Shown one piece after another: positions 47,358-59,867 of a DNA stretch of 64,000 bases; the stretch's first letter is position 1, and each line of letters starts with the position of its first letter. The stretch comes from Tetmemena sp. SeJ-2015 (lineage: Eukaryota > Ciliophora > Spirotrichea > Sporadotrichida > Oxytrichidae). The notes below the pieces were generated by a model. The model had not been told where the DNA came from and searched no databases. It was given only the letters and a program-made list of their open reading frames with translations. Position numbers and translations under genes: made by a program. The DNA lies in contig JAJKFJ010022712.1 in the NCBI GenBank assembly GCA_027382625.1, positions 20,437 to 84,436 on the forward strand, read 5' to 3'.

Positions 47358-48290
47358 TTAAATTAATAAGAATTTACAGTGATAAACTATATAACAATTT
47401 TTGCAATTTTCATCAGCTAGAAAAGCCAAGAATCCTAACCTAATTTTCAAGATTTTCTATTTTTTTGATAGTACAAATATAAAAATTTTATCTTAATTAT
47501 AAAAGTTAATTGATTCTTTATATTTAGAATTAATGAATGCAACTACTTCATCTATAGATAAATATTTAATGCTAATCTTTACTTGTTAATCTTATAAATA
47601 TCTGAATAAATTTTTATACAATAATAAATAGTGAGTTTTTCTTATATAGTATTATGTTTTTACCTTTGTTTTAAAATTCTAGTTTATTGTCTTTATTACA
47701 ACAGCTGTTATTCCTCTGATATATAGTTAGTCATAGTTGAAAAGCGGATTCCATTCTAAGTGGAATTTATGAGAAAATCCCAAATTAAATAAAAAAAAAA
47801 TATATAAATATATAAAATCGTTTAAATATTCTTTTAATAAGAAGTTAAATCAAAAATTAACTTTCTCCAGTTGTTACATTATAGCTAAGAATTTATTAAA
47901 TAAGAATTAAATTAGGAAATCTGCAGAGTGAGCTACCTCAGTTATAAGTTTTTACCTTGACTAATTTCTTTTCTCATAGTTTTTGACATCAAAATCTCTT
48001 CATAATTACCCCCTTTTTGTAATGGCTTAACAATTATCAAAACTAAGCTTCGAGCAACAAATAAAGCTTTCTAATTTAAAATTAAGATAAACATTTAACT
48101 TGATCTTGTATAAATAAATTTTTAATTAATTGTTGCTATAGTAAAATGGTCAATAAACGAATTACTAGTTGTAGTAGTACACTAAAACACAAATCTGGTT
48201 ATCCTATATCATTTGCTTACTTCAGACTAAGGTTAAGTCACTCACAATTTCTCAGATACTTCCCAATTGATCTGGTGGGTAGGATAGGAA
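47358..48290. other. AT-rich spacer after gene E
   Basis: The first ~260 bases match the spacer after gene C. The rest has no supported gene, RNA or repeat. Confidence 0.4.
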
Positions 48291-49430
48291 AAGTCAGCAG
48301 TAGTAGTCATCAGTGAGAATAGCAGTAAGCTAGTACTTGTTGCGCCTCGTGCTGAGAAATTCTCTTAGTGTGATCTCCCATTTAGGAAGGCGAATGGCGA
48401 TGTAATCATGATCGATAAGAACCCCAGAAAAGAGGGAAGAACGTACTTCAAGTTTTTGCCCCTCGCTTCTCTCAAACTGTCAGTTGGGTTCGCGAACCCA
48501 AGACCTCTCTCTTCCTTCTTAAAAAGGTATTCTTTTGGGATTTTTGAAAGCTACTCTTCTTGTAGGGATGGGTCTCTTCGCTTCGCATAAAGAAAAGGGG
48601 GAGGAAAATTTTTGGAAAAAACACTCCTCCAAAGTTCCCAAACTCTCAAGCATGGATTTCTTGCTTTGAGCCAGCTGAAACTTTACTGACACCCATACAC
48701 TAAAGGGTTCGGGTTCATTTAACTCAATCCTTCCTTTTTTCTCCTCTTTTCTTCCTCTTTATTTTAAACCTTTCAAGGTTATTCCTGCCCTTTCCCCCTT
48801 AGCTTTGGGACCAAATTTTTAAAAATTTCTTTTTTTCCTCAATTACGAACCCCAGCCATGTGCTTTTTTCTCCATGTGTTTCTTGAGGGAAAACAGAGTG
48901 AGGAATGGTCTGCTCAAAAAAACCAAAAATTTGAGGCCCCCCAAGGGGGGTAGCCCGGGCCCCGGGGCCACTTTCCTAATTTTTTCCCCTTTTAAAAATT
49001 AGATTTTCCCCCCCCTTAGGTTGGGCTTTTAAGGGGGGGACTTTTCCTTTAAAATTTGGGTTTTTCCGGGGTTTTGGGGGGCTTTTTGGGGGATATTTTT
49101 GAACTTCGTTCATTTCTCGCATTCAAAAAAATTTCTTCTCCTTTCCCATTGGGTTTTCTGGGGGCAACAACAAAGAGGAGCATCAGGGGGGCGAAAAGTT
49201 TTAAAAAAAAAAAGCCCCCCCCGGGGCTTTCTCAACTCTTGGCTTGACAATTTAAAAAGCACGGGGGATCTCCCTTGCCCAGCTTTTAAGTTCAAAAGAG
49301 CTCTCCCTTGGGAAATTAGTGCAAAACAGCTTTTTGTTTTTGGGTTTTCTGGTTTCCCAACATTAGTTTTTTGCTTGTTTTTGCTAAGGTTGTTTCTGTC
49401 TCTTAGCTAGGTTGGGTTTCCATCTTTTTA
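48290..49430. mobile_element. Degraded second copy of the transposon-like insert
   Basis: Aligns along its length with 21710-22680: shared blocks include GGCGATGTAATCATGATCGA, CCTCCAAAGTT / CTCCAAAGTT, CTCTCAAGCATGGA and AGCTGAAACTTTACTGACAC. From ~48580 many homopolymers are longer than in the other copy (runs of G, C, T and A), and the zinc-finger region is unreadable. This may be genuine decay, but the homopolymer pattern suggests poor base calling or consensus. Confidence 0.6.
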
Positions 49431-50384
49431 AATTTTTAAATTTTTAAATTTAAAGAAAGAGCCCCCACTTATTTTTATGTATTTGGGGTGTTTCCTAAAG
49501 GGGCCGAGCACTCACGAGAACATTCCCGAGTGCAAAAGATGTCAGTTATTGATTGGGTTTAAAATTTATCTTTTTTTATTTTTTTATTAGATAGCTCCCA
49601 AAAAATTTAATTTTTTTTTTTCTGGGTTTATTTTTTCCCACGAATTTAAAATTCAAAACGGGAGTTAGGGAAATTCTCTACTAATTCCCTTGGCAAACCC
49701 TGTTTTTGTAAAAGTCAAAAGTCACGAAAGGCCCTTTAAAAAAAGCTGCTCTAATTTCATTGAACGCGATTGAACCCGCTACTAATTAAGTTTGGGGATC
49801 AACTTTTTTTCAACTAATTTTAAATTTTTAAATAAATTTAGAAAATTCAAAAGGAGCCACCACTTATAAAAAAAGGGGGTTCCATCTTCACAACTTGCAA
49901 AAATTTATTCGCCCTTTTTCTCCCAGCTTTCTTTTTCAGCCTTGTTAATCATTTAAAAAAAGCTTTGATTTTCAAAAAGATCAATGAGTTTCTTTGGGGG
50001 CAAAATGGGGGGAAAACTTGAAAATTTTTAAACGATTAAGAGTGGGAAGAGGGAAGGGGGTTGACAAGCCCGAAAGCGCCCCTGAATCTTCTCTTCAAGA
50101 ACTATACTTTTCAGGAACCAACCACCCAATGCTGTGCGATTTTAATTCCTCCTTATGCCAATAAACGTTGCTTACTTGCTTGTATTTATTTAATCTAGAT
50201 GTTGGTTTATCTCCTATAATTATATTATTGCTCTCTAAAGTTTTAAACTAACTTTATAATTTTATAATTAAAATAAAGGTAGATTCAAAGTATTTAAATT
50301 AGTGAAATTGGTGTGAATATCTTCCAATTCGAAGAAGGATTTGATAAGCGAAGGAACTTTATATTTAAAAAAAATTATAATTTG
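49431..50384. other. Low-complexity region upstream of gene F
   Basis: Homopolymer-rich to about 50050, then AT-rich. The last ~60 bases resemble the sequence upstream of genes B and D. No gene supported. Confidence 0.4.
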
Positions 50385-50990
50385 ATGACGAATAGTAATA
50401 GCTTCAGGCATTCCTTTGCCTCGAAATTGACTCACTTTCTGGAAAGAAAGGTTAAAAAAATTGACAAATTTGGATTTCCTGTCTCCCTCACCTATAAGAG
50501 AGAAGTCACTTACTAATCTGGGTTCGGAGGCGTAATGACTATACTCTCGACCCTTGCTGTCATCGCTTTCTTCGCATCTCAATTCATAATTCATCATTAT
50601 AAATTGTTTCTAGTTTTAAATTTGACAAAGCGATAAATTACAAACAGTTTACAATCAATAACACCAGCTATGTAAAAGATCTGTACCTCGATCAAAGAGA
50701 TGTAGAATTTATAATTAAAATTCTCAATATATATTTAACCTTGAGGACTTCGACTACGCAGTGACTCTTGTATATAGAGGAACCAATCTTATTTATGCAT
50801 TAAAATTACTAAATATTATTTCAATTTAATTGAATACCTCAGTAATAAACGCTAACCTCTAAACTTACTTCTCCATCTCTTTTTTTTAATTAAAACGTGT
50901 ATATCTAAATATGTTTTAACTTATGTGAGCTATGAGGCATATTTAAGGAAGAATTACAGTGAGGGCAGAATTAATCCCTTTGGGCATCTC
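50385..50990 (+). CDS. FGFP-family membrane protein F, 5' part
   Basis: ATG 50385 (MTNSNSFRHSFASKLTHFLE), DKFGFPVSLTYKREVTYQS (with TAA as Gln) and TM1. After IES 1 the frame gives FDKAINYKQFTINNTSYVKD with no IES at the SYV position, then after a TTAA IES NLEDFDYAVTLVYRGTN. A block SYEAYLRKNYSEG at ~50935-50970 matches gene B (~19915-19960). Beyond ~50990 similarity stops, except for short traces at 52024-52083 and 52920-52980 placed roughly where a gene like D would have them. F is the start of a third tandem copy whose remainder is lost or unreadable. Confidence 0.6.
50581..50618 (+). other. IES 1 in gene F, pointer AATT
   Basis: AATT at 50581-50584 and 50619-50622; excision joins FFASQ to FDKAINY. 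Confidence 0.75.
50715..50734 (+). other. IES 3 in gene F, pointer TTAA
   Basis: TTAA at 50715-50718 and 50735-50738; excision joins VEFI to INLEDFDYAV. Paralogue D has the same pointer in the same place. Confidence 0.65.
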
Positions 50991-52023
50991 TTAAAAAGTT
51001 TATCATATATAAATTCGTTCAGATATTTTATTTTTGTGTGTAGGAATGGCACACGTATGCTCTCCGGACCTTCTATCATTCCATATGAGGATAACAATGT
51101 CAAGGTTCTAAAATCTCCATTAGTTCACTGCTGAATAGATAATATTTATAATATATCATTTTATGTGTTCAAGAGTAGAGTTAAAACATAATAACTCATT
51201 GCTGGGTTTTGGCTGCCGGTCTTGTTGGTAAGCAGGTCCTTCTTGGATGGGACAAGTCTGTTTAATCTTACTCAAATTAGTCTTCGGTGTATGGAGTTAT
51301 AGGAGTATTTTATCGCTTAGTTGTGGACAAATCTTTACTAATTTACTTCTCAGGCGCTGCGTTGTTCCTTCTTAATGTCCACAAAACCTTGTTCTCACAT
51401 GGCTCTCGAATTTCGAGAACGCAGATTAAGGAAAAGTTTCTCTTTCTATATACTATGCTCGCTCCTTACTGGAATCTCCAAATGCTATTGAAAGCTGCTA
51501 AATAACTCTAAGATGTTACTCACATAATGATATGAATAATATATTTAATGTCTTATACTTTCAATCCTCGTATTAACCCTGTGAACGAGATCTTTGGCTA
51601 AAAGGTACGTTATGCATTGAAATACAAAAAATGTTACATGGTAGTTCGTCTTAAATTATTTTTATACACAAGGAAAGAAGGCATTCTATCATATGTTTAT
51701 GAGTTGGTATATTTTTTTGTATTTGGGATGGTCTCCCTTCAAACTACTGGACCGTCTTGTTGATATTACTGAACATAATTTATTGCGTTTGGAGTCCTTC
51801 TCTAGTTGGAGATTAATAATTGTGTTTTATACTTCTTTATGCGGTAAGGATTGGATCTTACTTCACTCTTGTGTATAGACGGACGCCATATAGATTTCCT
51901 TTTATGATTTTCTTACTAATTAAAAGAAGGTCGAACTCGCTTATATTCTGTCTACTGCGCTCTTATATAATTTTCATGTCAAGGTCTTAACCTGCAAGAT
52001 TGTGCTTTCTTATAAAATTTCAC

Positions 52024-52083
52024 ATAAAGCAACAAACACATAGCTTACCCCTGAAAGACTCCTGGATTTTACCTGGTAAACCA
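52024..52083 (+). pseudogene. Trace of FGFP gene F (KDSW block)
   Basis: DNA close to the segment that encodes IAYLKDSWLLAG in genes B and D, but with small insertions that break the frame. It is 1.65 kb from the F start, the same spacing as in gene D. Confidence 0.45.
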
Positions 52084-52919
52084 ATAAAATTAAAAAATGT
52101 ATTAAACTTTAATAAATTAATAGGATAACAAAAAAATGTTTCTATAAACTATGAATACAATTTATGTTCAACCGCTGATTCATCTTTGTCTTTCATCATT
52201 TAATCAAGAGTAACATCAATAATTCCTATATTCATAAATACACTAACTTACTTTAAAGCTATTTAATATATATATACATGGGTCTCTATTTTTAATTCGA
52301 TTTACTCTCGAATTTTTGCATTATAAGTGGCTTGAGTTTTGTCTCGACGTATTCGCGGTAGGTTTTGATTAGGACTTACTTTCTACAAATGCCATATCTC
52401 GATAGACGTTCGATTCTTTACACAATACATTAGCCAGAAGATGAATAAGAAATGTAAGCAGATACATTTCGAGGTTGAGAGTTCTTATAGCATTGGTAAA
52501 GAACGGGATCCTACAAACTACTGATGGGCACGCATCATACCTTCAAGTAGGACGTAGTACCGCGTCGTCTCTCTTGCTCGCAGTCTGAGTAGTTGAGGAG
52601 AAATTTGCTCGCACTCTCTGTATCTATATTGATTTTAGGAACATGCTCTAGCTGTGCGGCGGCTAGCTCGTGCAAATTTTGGCTTTGGCGAGCTTACCAT
52701 TGCTGGGTCCTTCTGGTAGGATTTCGCCTGAGTACAAAACGATATTTCAATATAAACTAGGGTTCCTCGCTAAACTCTATGCGTTCTTCGCTCTTGCCAT
52801 ATTAATTTAATGAATTATAAATGATTTAATCTCTTTTTCTTGAGAGTAGTTTGTCAAAATTTCAAACTAATTGCTCTTCTTTTGGATCCTTAATGTAAGA
52901 GACGCCCTAAGGGCTATTC

Positions 52920-52982
52920 TGTAGTCCGTGGTCTCTAGATGAAAGTGGTGGTAGCGGAGGTTACGGGGACAAATCCCTTTAA
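52920..52982 (+). pseudogene. Trace of FGFP gene F (SGGSG block)
   Basis: Nearly identical to 37309-37352 of gene D (AGATGAAAGTGGTGGTAGCG then GTTACGGGGACAAATCC). Upstream and downstream sequence does not match. Confidence 0.5.
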
Positions 52983-53234
52983 ATCAATGATGATAGTGAA
53001 ACAACTTAACAATATAATTTTTGCCGCTACAAACACATTCATTTTTTGTATAAAAACATAAAAGAAACTTGGGCTTAATATATAAAGATAAAGTGTAGAC
53101 TGTTCGTAAGGTATCTATAGGGAAGGAACACGTGGAGGAACTTAAACCGTCAGAGGCATAGGGACTGTTATACATGCTGGCTGTTTATGCAGTTCAAATT
53201 GACGAGCTAAGACCGCAACACCGCAGCTTTATTC

Positions 53235-53587
53235 ATGAAAAAATATACTAAGCGAACTGAGGCAAGAGCATGTCTGAATCCACTATCAATAGCAAATGAT
53301 CCAGTTGGGTTTGGGTACTTTAACGAGAGTAAGAAAGACAGGAAGGAAAAGATTACTATTTCCAGCATTTATAAATCTACACGAGAAATGATTATCATGT
53401 TGTCCATAAGTCTTTTGGACTTTTCTAAAGAAGGTATATTTTAAAAAACATCATGGCCTCGTCAACCGGAACATGCACAAACTCAAAAAGGGAGATAGAA
53501 CGACTTTTAGAAAATTGTGCAGACAGAGACAACTATCGCGCGTCTCACAAAAACACATATCAGATGTAAACATTATAGTCAGAGCTG
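53235..53587 (+). CDS. Possible small ORF, unrecognised
   Basis: From ATG 53235 (MKKYTKRTEARACLNPLS) the ciliate-code frame is open for ~117 codons to TGA 53585-53587. It includes VGFGYFNESKKDRKEKIT and a hydrophobic MLSISLLDF. An open stretch of this length is not rare when only TGA stops, so it is weak support. No family or paralogue recognised. Confidence 0.2.
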
Positions 53588-56500
53588 AGAATTCTCTTCG
53601 TCGAGTGCGTTTTCACTATCTCAACCCATAAACATCTCTTCATAGTATGACATTGACTCATTTGTTGCGAGCGGAGCGGGGTCCTTTCTGAGTCATTGTC
53701 ACGATAACATTAAATTTTATATATCATATAGAGAGTACAAGTAAAATATATCAATGATATGTAGGCTATCGCATATCAATATGAAGCACCGCAAACTACC
53801 AATATTTTATTATAGGGAATAAACTTAAAGAAAATAGGAATACCAAAGACCTCACATTATCTACGTGGCGATTGTAGCACTTTTACATTTAATCTTAGAA
53901 AAATAAGGTTATCGCGACTTGATCTTCATTTGTGCAACAAAAAAATAAGTCGTTAAATAGAGTTTCCGAATTATCCAGTATGTACGCAAAAGAGAGCGAT
54001 CTTGGAGATTTAGTTTATTTCGAATAGTTAGCTAGAATTCATAACTCCTGGGGCTTGTATTTTATATAAATAAGAGCTAATTTCATTCCAAAGATTACAG
54101 ATCTCACTAATCACCAGTAAGACACTAGAAGAGTTTTGCCAGATAAAGACTATTTTAGGAGTATATTTATATATCTACACACAGAATATATAAAAATCTC
54201 TCAATGTTTATTATTATAATGGAGGTATTGGCTGCAATTTACGTAAGAAATGTAAAAGACTTAAAGATAAAAGTAAACCCTATTGTGAGATTGAAATATG
54301 CTATGAGATGGGAGATCTCTGAGATTATTAAAATTAGCTCTTACCTATATAAAACATGTAAATAACTGCACTCTTGAATTTTTTAGGGAGAGAGAGTGTA
54401 AGGGCACAAAACCTCTTCTCAATACGTTGCAATTGGTTAAATTTTTCCTTAAAAAAACTATTTACAGTTACGCCTCTTCAAAAATGAAGTTTGTGTAGTT
54501 ACAAGAGGTTACTGTAAATAAAGCATATGGCTTGAATAGACTTCTGAATTTGGAAGTATGTAGGTGAGAGGACTATGAATAGACAGATATAGAGTGTGTT
54601 TTAAAGCAGAATCTAATTATGGAGGCAATATAATGAGTCGTCGGGTGTTTTATCCATATGATTCTTGTCTTTGAATAAGTGTCGGATTTACGGAATCTGA
54701 ATCAGACCTAATATGCAGCAAGTCCACGACTCCCTCACAAAACAAATTTTGAGTAACTGAGCTTGCCATACATTCGCATTTATCTATGAAAATCAGCATT
54801 GATCGCATAAACGTCATAGGTACTATCCAAATATCTCTTCATCTCTCGACATCTTATACACTCGCGCTCTTAGGCTATAAATACATATAGAAACTATGTC
54901 TCTCTTTCACACGCTATCAATCCGTGTTAGACGCTCTGAGTCTAGAGTATATAGCTTATCACACCATTCCTTATAGCCTAGGTCTCAATCGTATATGTAG
55001 CTGTCGCAAGAAAGTGAGAATGAATACTTTTATAAACGAAATTCGACCCTAAAATTTTGTCCAAAGTCAGAATATCGTGAAAAGGAGAGCATTTGAACGA
55101 GAAATGATCACCCTGTCCTATTGGTAGAGAATAGAAATATGATTGAAATTGCAGAATGCAACGAACGCAGTCTTCAGTGTTAATATTAGAGCATCCTTGA
55201 GTTCGTGGTTTGAATATTTTATAGATGAATAATGCTCCTATTCAAAGTTTTGATCTGTGAGCTCATCCCTTAATATTATTAACTTATATAATTAAAACTC
55301 TCTCACAATCGCTAATAAAGTGTGAGGCATGAGAGAGAAAGCAGGAGAGGCACGAATGATATAGGGTACTTTTCACCTTTATTTAAGCAATTGAGAGATG
55401 GAAAGACTCATGGTCTGTAGACTAGTTGTCTATCTAATATGTGACAGATGACTTATACGATTAGTCACGATTATCTAGATAACCTTGTTATGATAATTAT
55501 ACATCTATGTAAGAGATGTTATAGATGACATGATATGTGCAGTGGATCCGAAATCAATAACTGAAGTAGTCCACGTGTGATGGCTCTTTCACCTTATTTT
55601 CTCTTAGAATTTCCTCACATCTCTTCATTTATACTTCACCTATTAATTCTCTCTTTTCATTCCACTCCTATATCATAACGCGAGGCTAGTGTAGAATGCT
55701 TTTGCTCCTCAGCTTTTCTCAAGAGCTAGAGAGAAAGCATTAGACACGCGCAGCCACTTATCACTAGCTCACTCGTCCAGAAAAGGATCGAAAGGCCTAG
55801 TCTCAACTCCCCGTTAGTAGCTTATCTGCTCGCCTCAGGACAGCATGCGCGAACGCACATACTCCATAATTTTATATTTATTACTTTCTACGCACCAAGT
55901 GTCTCTAGCGGCCGCTCGCCTTCGCTTGACGGCCCTTGCGCGGATCCAGCTTATCAGTAACATGTCGTAAAGAGAATATCTCAGCGCAGATCCCACGTCA
56001 ACACAACTCAATTATTAGCTAGGATGGTAGGTGGGGAAGGATTCCAGAAGTAACTCGAGCTACTACATATTACTAAGTGTCTACGGATTATGAAAGTGAC
56101 TACACTTCTGGAATGACAGACTTCAGTTATTCTCCATCTTTCGAGCACGACTCTTTTCGGGGTTGTCTGAGCTCGACTGATATGAACAGCTGAGTAGGGA
56201 ATCATTGGTAAGTCATTCCACTCTGACATCCGGCGCGGCACTAACTTAGGCCCTCCTTACTAACAGGCGGTTGGGCTTAAGCCCTGCTACAATAATCTCT
56301 CTCTCTTCGGTTATTTTCTCTATATACATAAGATAGATCATGCATAGCTATCACTCATATACAATCATCCCCGGAACTAGAAAGTCAGGAGTATTAGTTT
56401 ACACGTAAAGTAGTAAACTATCGACGAAGGAGAGATGTTTGGCATGGGCGGCTTTATGTTGGACATAGAGAGATTGTCTTCTCAGATAGTACACTCTTTT

Positions 56501-59254
56501 TAAATATTGGGAAGGCATATCTCCTTTGATGAAAATTAAAGATTGAATCTCATTTTTTAGACCAATTAATTGAAGATTATTTGCCTTGATTAGTGTGGCA
56601 CTGTAAAGGAACATTATATTTGTGTCTCCACAGAAAACTAGGAGACATTGCTGAAGAATCATCACTAAAGACACTAAATTTACCAGACATAATTAGGAGA
56701 TTTCGAATAAAATTCTCCAACATATAAGGATAGCTTATATCTCGAGAACATAATCTTACAAAGTCTCTCTCAGTCACAGTTGAGAAAGATGAGAGAATGT
56801 AAAGATGAGTTCAGAATAAGAGAGTATACATCGTATAATGTCCTTACGGCACTCGACTCATCTTCGAATCTTTAGAGAGATAGCACGAATGGTCTCATTT
56901 GCTGCTATATAAACGAGATACCATGAAGTTTTGTTGGATCAAACCAACTTCTGTGCAGAGATGCCAAAGCACGCTACACTTCCGGTTAAGAGACACTCAT
57001 ACACTTCCTGCTCTCGGTGGGATCGCCCAAGTCTTGGCGGCTGTCGTATCTCTCGGCTCCTCTTTATTCTTCGCCTAATGAGGGGAGACTATAGATTCCC
57101 TGTTGATTTCAGAGGCATCACGTAAACGCCGGCAATTGGATCGTAAAAGAAATTGTAGATTTAGACGCTTGTATAATCTTCCATAAAACATAAAACGTAG
57201 AATATGATCTATAACATCAATTTGAGCAGACAGTCTACAACACATTTCTTCCTCGACGGCGTCCATAATGCCCCTCGTTTCATCTGTATCTTGCGAACAC
57301 GCTAAGAGCATGGTTCGTACCAGCTCGAGTGCAGTCTCACACACTTAATGCTTTCCAGAGTTGCGAGATCTATATTTTTCACGTGAGTTAAAGAACTACA
57401 GAAATAATGGTGAGTAGGTTATAAGAGTACTGTGCATTAGAATCGTGACTTAATTTAACAGATAAGAGCACCGTTAAGAAATGGAGTATTGAGCGCGAAC
57501 CTCATTAGTAAATGATTAATTATACAAAGACGTACACTTATCATAGAAGCTCTTGTTCTTAATATTTGATATATTAAGCTTAGTTATTTCTGGCGTAGAA
57601 AATAGGGCTTCAAGGCCAGTCACTACCAGGAAGGCGTGTACACACACCAAATGTATGGGAGACTAGCCTATAGGACGAACAATGTTGTCCAAGTCCTTAA
57701 CCACATGGTCGCAGGCAGTTATCGCAGAAGGTGAATTAGAGGCCTCCAGACTGGGACTGGTTGGTCTAGGTAGGTTGCGCACGGGACCTGATTGGAAAGT
57801 CACATCGTAGAGTAAATTTCTCCTCGTTCGTCTGTTCACCAGCCGACAGGGTGCCTTATGACATGACGCCGGTCCCCTAGAGGAGGGAGCTGCACCGGTA
57901 CGCCTAAAAGATGCCTCTGCAGAACAGCCTTAAGACATTGCCCTTCCACCATCCTCAAGTTGCCGTTAGGCAGCTTGAGAGCCAGTAATCAAAGATCTCT
58001 CGTTCACTACAGCAACATCACTGCTCTAATCAAGAGTCAGGGTCGATCCGAAGCTCACCTTGTGCAATCGGCGATTTCTATTTCATGCCCGCGTCCCGAG
58101 CTGCCGACGTCAATCGACATCCCTCGCGGCACTTTCCGGCGAGTACCCGTCCGATGATGAGGAAGCTAAGGCGCATGGGCTCATGGTACAGGGGGCATAT
58201 GCAGAGACGAAACCTGTGGCCTAGTGGCCAATTCAGACCTCCCGCTGAGTACCCAACGATCCGGGAATAGATATGCGAAAGAGAGGTTCGTTAGGGGGCA
58301 ATTTGTACAAACTTCTAGAACACTATGCCTGGTAACTTGGGGAGGGTGAATCAAGTTTGATCGATGATCGCCCGCCAATGCACTGAAGCCGCAGACACAA
58401 GTGACTAGAGGGTTCTGGAATCCTCTCACTATACACAGCCTTTATTTAACCTATTCACCACGAGGGGGCAGAGTATTTCTTGAGATGTAATTGAAGGCTT
58501 CAAGTTCCGTACACTGTTCTCAAAGCAATCACCTTGTTACAATGTTCAGTTAGAAGATACGAGAGGGTTAAGATAGGACTCACTCTGGAGGGTTTGAAGT
58601 TGCGCAGGGATGCGGCCACTGCCCATTTCCATTAACGGGCGTTTGGTTTCTCTTTATATAATTTTCTTCTTGTCTGATTACGATGAATAAAAGTGCTTCT
58701 TGAACTTTGTGTTGGGACGGGGACTGTAGAAACTGTAAGAATAAACAGAGTTTAAGTAGTGCGCATAACTCACATTTACATAGGTAGAGAGACAGATTTT
58801 GGTGTATTATTTTTTAGAATATTTGAAAACTGTCAATTGGAGTAAGGGGGTGATAGGTTTGAAAAATCTAGGGAAAGAAAGATTAAAAGCTGGACATGAT
58901 GAACAAACACTCTTACACTAACATATTATCACTACGCGATAAAGCAGTCTATTCTAGACTATTTGGCACAAGACGTCCAGCACCTGCGTAGACTATCTCC
59001 CTCATCGTCCGACTTAGTTAAGCTCAGACCTTAACATCGTGAAGAAGTGAGCTGTGACGTAACATCCTACTGTGTATAAACCTGAGGAGGTCCGTGCCGT
59101 GAATCTTGAATCCTTAATCACTAAGTTAGCCGATTCCATCCTGACCGCTTGTTCTCATGCATGTACTGTGTCTTGCGCTTCGTCGTGCTAGGACTCTCCT
59201 TTACCTCCTCTACCACCTGGCTAGCTCGCTCCTTTCTCTTGGCGCTCTGCTTGA

Positions 59255-59867
59255 TCAGGAAGGCAGATCGCCCCTTTTAAACTACGAAGTGTTAATGCAG
59301 CCGCTATGCTTACCACTGAAGGTGAGTGAGCTTGAGAGAGCATTGGCAAACTCGGGCTTCATCATCACCAAAGAGTTTTAGCTCCGATCCAGCTTCTCTC
59401 GCCGCGTCTGCTTGGCGCTCCGGATCATTAGGTTAATTCCATCCGTGTCCAGCGAGAGGAGGACGTCGGTGATCCACTTCTTGTCCAGGTGAAGCCAGTC
59501 GCACTAATCCGGTAGGTACCTGAGGAGCGACGGCTTGCCTTGCGCAAAGTCTAGGAAGTCCTCTGCAGTGAGGCCCTCAATCTGGGGCACTGCTGCTACG
59601 ATCACATCGCTTCGCTTCAAGTGCTATACATGTCAAGGGTCTCAGCTTACCTCTTTCTCCCCAGTGAGTATACAATAAATAAGAAAGTAAAAGATATTGG
59701 AGCAGTTCAGCTATAGGGCAGGTTGAGGCGCCGGCAGTTCTTGACAGAGGCGCAAGTCGTAAAAGCTCCTTTCTTGCTTCCCGATGCTTTGACCCTAGAC
59801 CTCGTTGTAACTAGTGAACCTCAGTGAGCTAATCTATCCATTGTTCGGTGATCTTCAGGTCAGCCAT
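59255..59867 (-). CDS. Hypothetical protein in the GC-rich block, two exons
   Basis: Starts at ATG 59867 (MADLKITEQWIDQLTEVHQ, with TAG as Gln). A GTAAGC...TATAG intron of 27 bases lies at 59650-59624. Exon 2 reads HLKRSDVIVAAVPQIEG, LTAEDFLDFAQGKPSLLRYL, DWLHLDKKWITDVLLSLDTD and INLMIRSAKQTRREK, with ending TGA 59257-59255. The second exon is the most convincing coding stretch of the block: even composition, no rare codons and an internal TAG as Gln. The exon join is out of phase by one base, so a single-base error or an IES lies in exon 1. No family recognised; a short structural or transposon protein is possible. Confidence 0.45.
59624..59650 (-). other. Short spliceosomal intron (GTAAGC...TATAG)
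   Basis: A 27-base segment with consensus donor and acceptor on the minus strand separates two coding-like stretches. No flanking direct repeat, so it is not IES-like. Confidence 0.35.

Larger units (their letters stand above)
50991..57000. other. Region without clear genes
   Basis: Apart from the two gene F traces, nothing aligns with the rest of the window. Frames are short in both the standard and the ciliate code. Composition drifts from AT-rich to roughly balanced, with many short GA/CT-rich stretches. This could be germline-limited DNA or sequence of poor quality. Confidence 0.4.

Noticed and set aside
49066..49080. GGGGTTTTGGGG-like string, similar to a spirotrich telomere or TBE end
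   Set aside because: It lies in the homopolymer-inflated stretch, is a single short occurrence, and no matching inverted end or telomere repeat run was found.
49056..49410. Three overlapping ORFs of 60-100 codons
   Set aside because: They are produced by homopolymer runs in a degraded repeat and their composition (Phe/Leu/Pro/Lys runs) is not protein-like.
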